Assembly (NCBI RefSeq): GCF_023856365.1
Contig: NC_064548.1
Coordinates: 25,198,289 to 25,262,288, forward strand
Direction of reading: 5' to 3'
Origin: Brienomyrus brachyistius
Taxonomy: Eukaryota > Chordata > Actinopteri > Osteoglossiformes > Mormyridae
Length of the DNA stretch: 64,000 nucleotides
The notes beneath the pieces are model-generated. The model worked only from the letters and a program-made list of their open reading frames with translations. It did not search any database and had not been told where the DNA came from. Positions 49,057 to 58,989 of this stretch are shown here, piece by piece (within the stretch, counting starts at the first letter, position 1; every line of letters begins with the position of its first letter). A program made the position numbers and the translations under genes.

Positions 49057-49367
49057 CTGTGTTAGTCATATCAATATGTACTAATAATTTATTGTAATTG
49101 TATTTACATTTTTATGTGTAGCTCAATGTGGCCTAACGTGGCCTGTAATGACCTGGTTGGACTCTGTCACCTTGCACACCCCGGGGTGAAAGCCTGTGGT
49201 AACCTGTGCTTGGGGGCCGTCCAGGTCGCATCCTTATAAGACGGCCCCTCCACTTCAGCTGACTCCTCCTGATCTGAAGGAGCATCGACTCTATTTTGAG
49301 ATCCCTCTCCGTCTCTGAACTCTGACCCTGACACAGAGAGGGAGAGACCCTGTGGAGAAACCCTCAG

Positions 49368-49438
49368 TTTGGCGCTGGGAGGGAGCAAAAACGCGGACTG
49401 TCTGAGGGTCCCAGAAGACCGGGCTGGGAAACACCGGC
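49368..49438 (+). repeat. Solo copy of the fold-back repeat family
   Basis: GGGAGGGAGCAAAAACGCGG and GACCGGGCTGGGAAACACCG match the right arm of the repeat at 100-345. Confidence 0.7.
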
Positions 49439-49439
49439 G

Positions 49440-50539
49440 TATATCATATTTTCAAGGAACTCAGAAGAGGAAAAAGAATAGTCAACTAATATGTGTCCAT
49501 CAGAGGCAGACAGTGAGCTATACCTGCTTTTAGAACAGCCCAAAGCCAAACTCATTCCTCTAGCAGAAATAATGATCAAAGCAACTTGATGCAAAGTGGA
49601 AGATGTTCTTTTCACACACCCATAAAAAAGTTAATCGGCATTCTGATTCATATTCGCCTAAATGAAAAAGCACCATCCTCTATCCCCCGGGAGACCTAAT
49701 GAGAAACGAAATGAAGAGACCCGTTTTATCGTTGTAACTGACACAGGCACACTCTCTTCGCTGAAAAATAGTGCTTCTTGAAGGCTGATTTACAAGAGCT
49801 GTTGCCCCCTGACCTCATTGCTATGGAGGAGTATATAAATCTTTTGTGAAATTGCCGACCCCGAGAAAGGAATTCGGCAAGAGCAAACACTATAGATCAC
49901 CTGCTGGAGTGTTTAATACGGTAAGCGTAAACACGCTTGTGAAAAGCGGCCAAGAGGCTCTTCACAGGTCGAAGTGCCCGATTTGGCTTTGAGGCGACCC
50001 CCCCCCCCCCCCCAGACATTCCCAGAGGAGAAAAATACTCCCCAGTGCATTTTCGCTCCAGTAAACCGTAACATTTCGTGCCTGCATTTATTTAGCCAAA
50101 TAATAAACTGCGATTTGGTTTAGAAACGCGACAGGTTCTATAAATTGCATTTGATGTATTCGATGCAGGGGGCATCTGCAGAACTTATATAACATTTGGA
50201 GAACCTCTCCATACTCGCATCATTTTATATGATGATAAATATTTAGACTAAGTGGAGTTGTGTTTGTTTGAATGACTCCAGCGCCCCCGCTGTCCCCTGT
50301 GTGAGGGATGCAGCAGGTTTGCAGCTTCACCTTTGCGGAGCGCTCTCACGCACTTCACACGTACGCTGGGAAAAAGCTGCGGCAAATCTAATTACCGCTT
50401 TCTGCAGGGGAGTGAGCGCACAAAGACCTCTTGTCCCGCGGCGTTAATAATGAACCCGGCAGCTGTTGCTATGGATACCACCTCCCCCCCACCCGGATAG
50501 GGGGGGCTGGAAGTTGGAGGGAGTAGATGTGTGTGTAGT
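49440..50539. other. Intergenic, no gene seen
   Basis: Contains a 15-16 bp poly-C run at about 49999-50013. No exon recognised. Confidence 0.5.
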
Positions 50540-50676
50540 GGGAAGTAAGGCTGGTTACGGGAACACTTGAATAAAAACAGGAGTGGAACCAACGCCTGGC
50601 CCTCGGCGTCCCCGCAGTTTCAGCCGGAGTCCCGTCGAGTCGGACGTAACGTGAACGCGCCTGACGGACTGAGCAG
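50540..50676 (+). promoter_or_regulatory. Candidate distal 5' exon/promoter of EPCIP
   Basis: The CpG-rich block (GAGTCCCGTCGAGTCGGACG) ends in a strong donor, GAGCAG|GTAAGACGG, at 50676/50677 on the same strand as EPCIP. No ATG-led frame is evident, so it would be a leader exon. The start is arbitrary; linkage to EPCIP is inferred from direction and distance. Confidence 0.35.
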
Positions 50677-50683
50677 GTAAGAC

Positions 50684-52099
50684 GGAGGCGAGCAGGTGGG
50701 CAGGGCGCGCGCACACGCACTTTCTGCAGCGTTTCGCTGCTGCGACGGAGACTCTTTAATTTGTTCTCTGGGTTATTTTCAGAGTACTTATTTCCCCCTT
50801 CTAATCTTCTAACCACAAGTTGGCCGATGTGAGATTCCCGATACGCATGAAGTCCTTTAACCGGCCATTTTCGGGAGCAGATTCTTCTCGGTGCCAGTTG
50901 ACTGTATCACGTTTCACCGATTTAAATGCCTCGCTCGTTTGAAAGCGGCTGCGAAACAGGGAAACAAAAAAGAGAAGGTGTATGTTTCCTCTTGTTTACT
51001 AGCTAGACTAATGACACGAAATCTTACAGGATTTGTCAGGTAGCGAAAACCTTCATACACTTTGACGTCTTTGCTGTTCTTCCCGATGTGGTTTTATCCG
51101 ATCTGGACCTGGTTTATCGCTGGAGTTCTTGGTCTGGCATGGCTTGTGTCTGAACCGGGCACTTACCACAGAAGAGTACAATGAGCATGTCTGTCCTGTG
51201 TGAATTCCCGAGTGTCTGTGTGGGTGTTTCGGAATACAGTAACTGGAAGTGACAGGTAACCCATACGTGATTTCAATCGCCTGCCATATCGGATGCTGTG
51301 AGGCAGTCACATGGGTCAGATTTGTAAAGGTGACTAAGACACTTGCTCAACATTTTCCACAGAAGCACGGGAATAATGTGTGGGGGCTGGGGGTGTGTAG
51401 ATCCCCCACCCCAGCCTGGGGGAGATAGACAGAGAGCATAAAGGGAGGGGGCAGGGTGACAGAAGCAGCTTCATCTTTATTCATGCACTTTGTTTGAGCG
51501 TTTTAAACAACAAGGACCCGGGGGGGGGGTCTGCAGTACCCTGTGCCCGGAGAGTCTGGTGCTCGACCTGTAGATCTTGGGATAGCAGGCTAAGCTCAGA
51601 CCTACTGCAGTGTTAACACACATGTGTCACCATGGTCACATGGTGTTTACATCCTATCTCCCCCCCCACACCCCCGACACAGAGATATAATAGGGTGGAG
51701 ATCCCATACCCCATGTCCCATACACTCACCCAGCCTGCAGTGTGGGAGGGCGTGTCATCACAACAATGGCTTCATCAGGAATTTTAACTCTCCTGCCACC
51801 TGTTCTGCCATCATCCTGTGTTCAGGTCTTCGGCAGGACTTCATGAAGCGTCTCACACACACTCTTCCACACACACATTACGTATCTGCTGTGGCAGGAA
51901 TGATCAGCCAAAGACAGATTCAGTGACAGAGGATCTAGATCTCTTATGCTGGATTTTTGCTGTTCTGCAGTACCACCTGGGGACAGGTGGAGGCAGTATA
52001 GAGGCAACACGGGCGATAACTAACTTTCTGGCTGCAGGAATGCCAGAGAGGGAAGGAGGAAGAGAGAGAAAGAGGGAAAGGGAGAGACTGACCGGTAAA
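50684..52099. other. Probable 5' intron of EPCIP or intergenic, no gene seen
   Basis: No coding exon recognised. Short G/C runs lie at 51520-51529 and 51661-51667. Confidence 0.4.
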
Positions 52100-52788
52100 A
52101 AATAGACATAAATGGGCGGCGTGTCTGGGCTCTGGGTGCCTGCACTGAAACGTCGCAGGGAGAGCTGCGGCGCGGCGGGGAAAGGGTGAGACCGCAGTCT
52201 GTGTCTGAAGCTTGGTTCTCACTCTTGAGCAGAAGCAGGAGAAGCAGGGGGTGTCCGTCGGGTAGCGGGAAGAATGACAACAGCGTGGCTCAGTGCAGAG
52301 GCAGTAAAAAATTGAATCCGGGAGCGTTTGGGGGCGTTTGGCGCGCCTGCCGCTGGCCCGTCTGGCCCCGCCCCGTATATGGATGGGTTGTTTTTTCCAC
52401 ACGCCGGGTGGGGAGCTGCTGCCGCTGGCTGTGATGTCAGAGGAATGCCGCTCCGTCGTTGCTGCGGTACAGCAGCGGCCAGCGGACCTGATCTCCGGCA
52501 GCTGGGACCATAAATTGGGAGGCAGGCGGCGGGACGGACGTGTGGGGGAGACACGGCTGAGCCCGAGCTCAAGGAGCAGAACCAGGAGCTGAGGACGGGT
52601 ACTGGGGCCAGGAGCCGCGAAAGCCGGGTGGGGCGCTGAGCCTCGCCGGGGTCTGAATAGAGACTGGGGCCGCTAGTTAAGAGACGCAGGGAGGATTCTA
52701 AGGGGACAGACTGACTGCCACAGCTGAGCTGGTTCCCAAGCAGCCGGCCTCAGGACAGAAGACAGCCGGCGTGACAGTAGCCGAGGAG
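52100..52788 (+). promoter_or_regulatory. CpG-rich candidate promoter and leader exon of EPCIP
   Basis: This is the densest CpG stretch near the gene, with a GC-box-like CCCCGCCCCGTATAT at about 52366 and many CGG/CCG strings. A usable donor GAGGAG|GTAAAG lies at 52788/52789. An intron from there to the acceptor at 54713 would span the 47-bp minisatellite. The 80-residue open frames in this block have no family resemblance and are taken as composition artefacts. Confidence 0.45.
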
Positions 52789-53342
52789 GTAAAGCATCGT
52801 TTGGACGAGGACGACACGCCACATCACAGCTCAGCCTGTCCTGTGAAAGGGAAGCAGAAAGGATTCTTTGTTAGCAAGTTTTTTTTTTTTTCCAGACACG
52901 GTCTTAGACGACCGGGTCCATTACATCCGACATCAGCGCCAATTACAACAACGGCAAGTTTTCCAACGCCGCCGTGCTGTTGGGCGCCGGGACCACAGGC
53001 TGCTGTTGCTATCCTGATTTTTCCTAAATCGGAAAGCGGGGCTGTGAGGTTTGCCCCCCTCCCTCTTTCCCAGCCTGCCAGCGGAACCGCAGAACTGAGC
53101 GGGTTTTATGGATGCCCATGTGCCATCTGCGGAAAAGCTTTTTCCACCAGGAAAAAAGTCATATAAATGTAAAGTTTAAAAGTTAGGGAACAAACTCTGT
53201 CTGGGAGAAGCGAGTAGGAAGGGCTGGGCGTTTCAGAGCCAGCCTGGGAAGGGGTCAGCTGGATGTCGTGGTGGTGGAGATGGCTGGCAGAGGCATAAGT
53301 CTGAGGGGGGGCAGTACTCGTCACACCCATCTGGGCACCCAG

Positions 53343-54687
53343 GGAGGGGGCTCCGTCCCTGATGATAGCCTAAGCGGGGACGCTCTTGGGGAGTGGGCTC
53401 CGTCCCTGACGATAGCCTAAGCGGGGACGCTCTTGGGGAGTGGGCTCCGTCCCTGACGATAGCCTAAGCGGGGACGTTCTTGGGGAGGGGGCTCCGTCCC
53501 TGACGATAGCCTAAGCGGGGACGTTCTTGGGGAGTGGGCTCCGTCCCTGACGATAGCCTAAGCGGGGACGTTCTTGGGGAGTGGGCTCCGTCCCTGACGA
53601 TAGCCTAAGCGGGGACGCTCTTGGGGAGGGGCTCCGTCCCTGACGATAGCCTAAGCGGGGACGCTCTTGGGGAGTGGGCTCCGTCCCTGACGATAGCCTA
53701 AGCGGGGACGCTCTTGGGGAGGGGGCTCCGTCCCTGACGATAGCCTAAGCGGGGACGCTCTTGGGGAGTGGGCTCCGTCCCTGATGATAGCCTAAGCGGG
53801 GACGTTCTTGGGGAGGGGGCTCCGTCCCTGACGATAGCCTAAGCGGGGACGCTCTTGGGGAGTGGGCTCCGTCCCTGATGATAGCCTAAGCGGGGACGTT
53901 CTTGGGGAGGGGCTCCGTCCCTGACGATAGCCTAAGCGGGGACGCTCTTGGGGAGTGGGCTCCGTCCCTGATGATAGCCTAAGCGGGGACGCTCTTGGGG
54001 AGGGGGCTCCGTCCCTGACGATAGGCTAAGCGGGGACGCTCTTGGGGAGTGGGCTCCGTCCCTGACGATAGCCTAAGCGGGGACGCTCTTGGGGAGTGGG
54101 CTCCGTCCCTGACGATAGCCTAAGCGGGGACGTTCTTGGGGAGGGGGCTCCGTCCCTGACGATAGCCTAAGCGGGGACGCTCTTGGGGAGTGGGCTCCGT
54201 CCCTGACGATAGCCTAAGCGGGGACGCTCTTGGGGAGGGGGCTCCGTCCCTGACGATAGCCTAAGCGGGGACGTTCTTGGGGAGGGGGCTCCGTCCCTGA
54301 CGATAGCCTAAGCGGGGACGCTCTTGGGGAGGGGGCTCCGTCCCTGACGATAGCCTAAGCGGGGACGTTCTTGGGGAGGGGCTCCGTCCCTGACGATAGC
54401 CTAAGCGGGGACGCTCTTGGGGAGGGGCTCCGTCCCTGACGATAGCCTAAGCGGGGACGCTCTTGGGGAGGGGGCTCCGTCCCTGACGATAGCCTAAGCG
54501 GGGACGCTCTTGGGGAGGGGGCTCCGTCCCTGACGATAGCCTAAGCGGGGACGCTCTTGGGGAGGGGGCTCCGTCCCTGACGATAGCCTAAGCGGGGACG
54601 CTCTTGGGGAGGGGGCTCCGTCCCTGACGATAGCCTAAGCGGGGACGTTCTTGGGGAGGGGGCTCCGTCCCTGATGATAGCCTAAGC
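53343..54687. repeat. Minisatellite, 47-bp unit, about 28 copies, in the EPCIP intron
   Basis: The unit holds GGCTCCGTCCCTGACGATAG, then CCTAAGCGGGGACG, then CTCTTGGGGAGT. Variants are CGCTC/CGTTC and GAGTGGG/GAGGGGG, with a few units one or two bases shorter. The first and last units share the GATGATAG variant. The array stops at CCTAAG (54681-54686), directly against the polypyrimidine tract of the splice acceptor. Confidence 0.95.
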
Positions 54688-54713
54688 TCTCTGTATTCTC
54701 TCCTCCTGGTCAG
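54687..54713 (+). promoter_or_regulatory. Splice acceptor of the EPCIP coding exon
   Basis: A pyrimidine-rich tract with TATTCTCTCCTCCTGGTCAG ends at 54713, and the exon starts at 54714. The only obvious branch-point-like string at a proper distance, GCCTAAGC (54680-54687), is the end of the last minisatellite unit. Confidence 0.65.
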
Positions 54714-54737
54714 GTCTCCGGGGAAGGTGGATTGGTG

Positions 54738-54743
54738 ATGTAG
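54738..54743 (+). promoter_or_regulatory. Minimal start-stop uORF (ATGTAG)
   Basis: An ATG followed at once by TAG lies in the leader, 19 nt before the EPCIP start codon and downstream of the splice acceptor. Elements of this kind can hold initiating ribosomes and lower translation of the main frame. Confidence 0.5.
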
Positions 54744-54762
54744 ACACAGCGCTGCCTCTGAG

Positions 54763-55485
54763 ATGTATCGGCCCAGGAGCACGTCGCTGATCCACAGCAA
54801 TGTCCTCTTCCTGGCCCTCGTCGCCACGGTGGGAATGACCCCACCGCCTCCCCGTCCCCTCCCCCCCACCCCCCCTAACAGCACGCTGCTCTTCGACAGT
54901 GCGCTCCATGGCAACAGCCTGCGCAACTGCAGCTGCGCCTCTGACATTCTAGACTGCAGCGACACACTGGCCAATCTGCTGTGCAGCTGCCGCACAGTGC
55001 CCCGCTCCTCGCTGCCCCCTGCTGGCCTCCGTATGCAGGGCGGCCTGACAGTGTGGGTGCACGATGGCTGGCTGCTGCGCGAGCTGCTGAACGGCAGCAT
55101 GGTGCAGGACCTGCGGCTGTCAGCCTGCGGCCGAGCCGCCCTGTCTCCTCCTTTCCCGCCCCGATACCTAGCACTGTTCGGCCTACGCAGCCTACGTGTG
55201 TTCAGCTCCGCCCCCGGCGCCACTCACCCCGAGCAGGCACTCACCATCTCTCCGAGCCCAACTTTGGACGTGTCTGGGGCACAGGCCGGGATGCTCCCAG
55301 CGCCCTTCCACGTGTCCTTCTTGGATGTGTCCGTCCTCGGTGGCCGCTCGTCCCTGAAGGCCTACAGCGTGAACAGCTCCTCTACAGCCAACCTCACCCA
55401 GCATTTCCCCCACCTGCCCTTGCCGCACGCACCCCCTCAGCACGGCCACTCCCAGCAGGCCTGCCTCCTCACATTTATCTACTAG
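54763..55485 (+). CDS. epcip: EPCIP (C21orf62 homologue), secreted Cys-rich glycoprotein, 240 aa
   Basis: This is a homologue of human C21orf62, now EPCIP (exosomal polycystin-1-interacting protein). Function is poorly known; the human name reflects interaction with polycystin-1 on extracellular vesicles. Seen here: a hydrophobic signal segment at about 13-25, a Pro-rich stretch 26-38, then a Cys cluster NCSC (55-58), DC (64-65), CSC (74-76), further Cys at 122 and 234, sequons at N39, N55, N110, N204 and N210, and the C-terminal LTFIY. The order RNCSC...DC...LANLLCSC, the VSFLD...SSLKAYS block (184-202) and the TFIY end match what I recall of the vertebrate family; length is close to the human protein. 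The whole coding region is one exon, with leader exon(s) upstream. The Pro-rich segment and C-terminal H/P-rich stretch (214-229) look lineage-specific. Confidence 0.9.
   Translation: MYRPRSTSLIHSNVLFLALVATVGMTPPPPRPLPPTPPNSTLLFDSALHGNSLRNCSCASDILDCSDTLANLLCSCRTVPRSSLPPAGLRMQGGLTVWVHDGWLLRELLNGSMVQDLRLSACGRAALSPPFPPRYLALFGLRSLRVFSSAPGATHPEQALTISPSPTLDVSGAQAGMLPAPFHVSFLDVSVLGGRSSLKAYSVNSSSTANLTQHFPHLPLPHAPPQHGHSQQACLLTFIY
55012..55025 (-). promoter_or_regulatory. CTCF-like core inside the EPCIP coding exon
   Basis: The minus strand reads CCAGCAGGGGGCAG, a full fit to the CTCF core. It overlaps codons for LPPAG (84-88), so it may be a coincidence of codon use. Confidence 0.3.
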
Positions 55486-55526
55486 ATCTGGGTTGTGTGT
55501 GTGTGTGGGGGGGGGGGAGTTCCTGG

Positions 55527-55532
55527 AATAAA
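55527..55532 (+). terminator. Candidate poly(A) signal of EPCIP
   Basis: AATAAA occurs 42 nt after the stop codon, just past a GT/G-rich run. It is the first canonical signal downstream; a longer 3' UTR is possible. Confidence 0.5.
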
Positions 55533-58500
55533 CTAACAAAGGTGTTTGCATTTACAGCACTAAAGCTTAATACTGTCTGTTGGAAAGAAAGAATGGACAC
55601 ACCAAGCAGGACTACAGCACAAGCGAGTCACGGGTCGAACTAAGAGGACCCAGCTGAGCTCTGTGTCCTCATGCACTGGATCTCCACTGGATCTCCGCTG
55701 GTTGCTGACATGCAGTGAATGCTGGGGAAATTGGGATGGACCCCCCCATAGGGAAGGACATTCTCAGGCTGGGTTGCTGACGTGCACTACATGGTTGTCA
55801 ATTATGACAGTCGCCAACTGTTAATCAGGGTAATTCACCGTGGGAAATCCCAGGTACCCAGAACACACGGAAGTGGGGGTCACTGGGTGGGAATCCAGAG
55901 CATGGTTTTGGTGAATCGAGCTGTGAGATAAGCCTCACCCCACGTGTTGGGCATACCCCAAGCTGCTGCAGTCCGCACTGTGAGTATGTGTAGCTGCATG
56001 TCTGAGAAAAGGCAGCGTGCCGTTGAGTAACTGAGAGAGCACGTTTGGTCGTGTGTGTCTGCAAGCTTGCCGCATCTTGCTGACCTTTAGCTTCATTCCT
56101 GCCGGGTACTCTAACGTTAATCCGCAGTTACAGCAACACATCTGCTCATGACTGTTGAATTATGGGACCTAATACACGCCTCGCGTAGCTTGTGAGAGCA
56201 TAAAAGGGATCGACTGCAGCAGTCGCCCCTGGCTGATTGCTCTGCGTGTTTCTGAGCGTGACTTCAGCTGCTCCTTTTGGCAGGTTAAGAAGCGGCAGTA
56301 ATCTAATCTTTTCAGTACTTCTAGTGTGATCAGAATGCTGTTTCGCTCCTCGCTTAGCGGTCGGCTGCTGCCGCTCAGCCTGTTACCGTGCAGCCGCGTC
56401 TCCTGCTGGAATCGGCCTCATATTGATTTGATTACGTAGCTAAACTAATGTTGGCTACTTTTGCTGTTGCTTTTACAGGGATTTATGATGGCCTGCTGGT
56501 TTTTTCAGCAAGGCTTCAGTTAAAAGTACAAATGTGGTTTTTACTAAATCAAATCAGTTAAATCCATTTATCCATCTTGTTATCCATTTTTCCAACAGCT
56601 TATTGAGCTTAGCGGTGCTGCAGTCCTTTAAATGCAACATAAAGTCTGTGGAGAAGATCAGAAAGGAAAACGGTGGACAGAATTATTGTGAGCTGCCAAT
56701 CAGGCCGTAATATAAGCAGGGGTGGATTTACCATCAGGCCAGTGTAGGCAGCCGTCTGGGGCCCCCAGAATCTAGCAGCCCCATGACAACAGAATTCCAG
56801 AAGTTACATTTAAGGATTTAACATAATATTATCATTTAAATTATAGAAATGTCTGTTATTTACATCTTTAAAGACAGTTTTCCGGATAGACAGAGTTGCC
56901 TCCCATCCAAGCAAACTGCCACAAAGCAGCCTAACAGGAGAGGAAAACAGCACAAAGATACAGGACTAACATGACATCATCTGCTGCGTCTTTGAAACTC
57001 TCCCGCTAGCGTGGTAGACAAACCGAGATCAGACGTGGAGGGAACACAATTCAATGAACGTATGCAAATATTTAAGAGAAACCTCAGCCCCGAGGCGGAG
57101 TAAAGCATAGGCTATCCTAGGTTACAGCCCAGGGCCCCAGCTAAAGAGGAAAGGGTTAAGTTTCTTAAATTTGGCAGATCGATCTGACGGGTCGATGCCC
57201 CCACCCCGATCAGTGAATATTGCTGACAGCACTCCTGCCCCCACTCTGATCGGTAAGATTTACCACTGACACCTTGTACTTTGATTAACATATTACTTAT
57301 ACCCCATCGTTTTTAATTCCCTCTCGTTTCTCTTTTGGCTCCAAATGCCCCACTTGGGGGGGCCTTACTTATGTCACCCTAGGGCCCCCAGAGAAGTTTT
57401 TGACTCAGGGCTGGGCGGGGCCCTAGAGAAACCGTTAAAGCAATCAGCACTGCTGCATATAAGCTGCTTTTGCCCTGTATGTTATTAAACCAGGAACATC
57501 AGAACTAGCAGGCAAGCCTAAGTAAACGATTCACGAAGCGAAACACAAATGAATAACAGTCGTTATAAATTGCCCTTACATAATGTGGTTAAGATACGGG
57601 TGCATGGAATTTAAGTTAAAAATGCTCCATGGGGCTGGGATTTACAGCTAATGGACTTCCTGTCTTGTAGGAGGGTGATATAACGGAAAGTACACGGTAA
57701 TGACATTCACTATTTACAGAAATATAATCATATCATTTAATGTGCATTGCGGCACAAAGCAGTCCTGCTGACTAACCCCGCGATGTCACATTTATGTCAG
57801 CCGATCGTGGACGGGGGGGGGGGTGGGATCAGAATATGCGAAAAAACGTCATCGATTCATCTGAAGTATGAGGCTGACTGTTCCCAGATCCCCCAACGGG
57901 CATTAAACGTGACATGAATCGTACGGAAATGAAAGATGTTTAATAATGAATGATGTGCTGCGTAGTGAAGGCGCAGTGACTGGTAAGAGTGCGCATGTTC
58001 AAAAATGAAACCGGGTAGACTTCCTTTCCAGTGCTATTTGTATATAATTGTGCTGTACTTACCTTAAGAATTATATTGAACGTTAGAATAATATTCAAAC
58101 ATTTTTTTACTCATTTTTACATATTGACGTTTAATTCTGCCATGTCTGTACCGATGTGATTAAAAATGAATGATGATTCAAAAACACGATTTTGTCTGTT
58201 GGAAGGATTCTTGCTGTCATAATTCCCGACCGCAGCCGAAACATCAGATGCTTCTTGTAGTTGAATAAAAGCTTATGTTTAGTCAGATGTATATGCAGGC
58301 TTATATTTAACTTAAAGTTTAGCATGCGATTGTTGGTGGGATTTAAAAGAGCTTTTCAAAGAAGGCTATTTTAAAAGTCAATTTTGATTTAGTTTCTTAG
58401 AAATAAGCTGTAAGTGGCATCTTTAATTGGGGGCATTTTCTGCCTTTTTGTGAGGGTGTACCCCACTTGGGGGGCCGGTCCATGTTCTGCTAAGTATGGG

Positions 58501-58735
58501 GGTCTTTACTGTGAACTGAAATCAAAACAACAGGAAACAAGTTGAATACAAAAGGTGTAAGACAACCAAAAATGGTAAAAGTAACGCAAACGGAAAAGCA
58601 GAGGAGTTTCAGGGGTTAGAAAGAGGATAAAGAGCAGGAAACCACACAAAGTACATACAAGCAAGAAACACATACAGCGTCTACAGTGACAGACTGAGGA
58701 ACACAGCGAAGGCCCTACTGCATTGTAACACTTAA
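55533..58735. other. Intergenic, possible diverged repeat at 56720-57430
   Basis: No exon recognised. Around 56720-57430, strings such as GGGGTGGATTTACCATCAGG and GGGGCCC-type ends suggest an old dispersed repeat of unknown class. Poly-G at 57811-57822. Confidence 0.4.
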
Positions 58736-58739
58736 TAAA

Positions 58740-58985
58740 AATAATTTATGCTATTTTGATCCCTATGGGGAAATTCTCATCCAACTACCACAACTTGCCC
58801 TTTGTAGGTGAGAGCGAGCTGGTCATGAAGGGCAGCAACTTGTTGCAGCCCCCAGAGAGCTGGGGGTTAAAGGCCTTGCTCAAGGACCCATATATGTGTC
58901 AAGGTCAGACTTGAACTGGTGACCTTCTGACCACAGGCACAGAGGCTTAGCCCACTAAACTACATACTGCCCATGTTTGCATTGA
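58740..58985 (-). mobile_element. tRNA-derived SINE, near complete
   Basis: Read on minus: the head GGGCAGTATGTAGTTTAGTG, the B-box region AGTTCAAGTCT, the body CTTGAGCAAGGCCTTTAACC, and the end ATTTCCCCATAGGGATCAAA. Same family as 41283-41522. TGCATTG near both ends may be the target duplication. Confidence 0.75.
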
Positions 58986-58989
58986 CACC

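Noticed and set aside
52219..52592. Overlapping frames of 60-117 residues in the CpG-rich block
   Set aside because: Several frames on both strands are open because of high GC; no conserved motif. Better explained as a promoter and leader exon.
7427..54687. CRISPR-like regular repeat arrays
   Set aside because: The arrays have no unique spacers between repeats and lie in a vertebrate genome; they are minisatellites.
54588..55223. 211-residue minus-strand frame over EPCIP
   Set aside because: It is the antisense shadow of the GC-rich EPCIP coding exon and the minisatellite.
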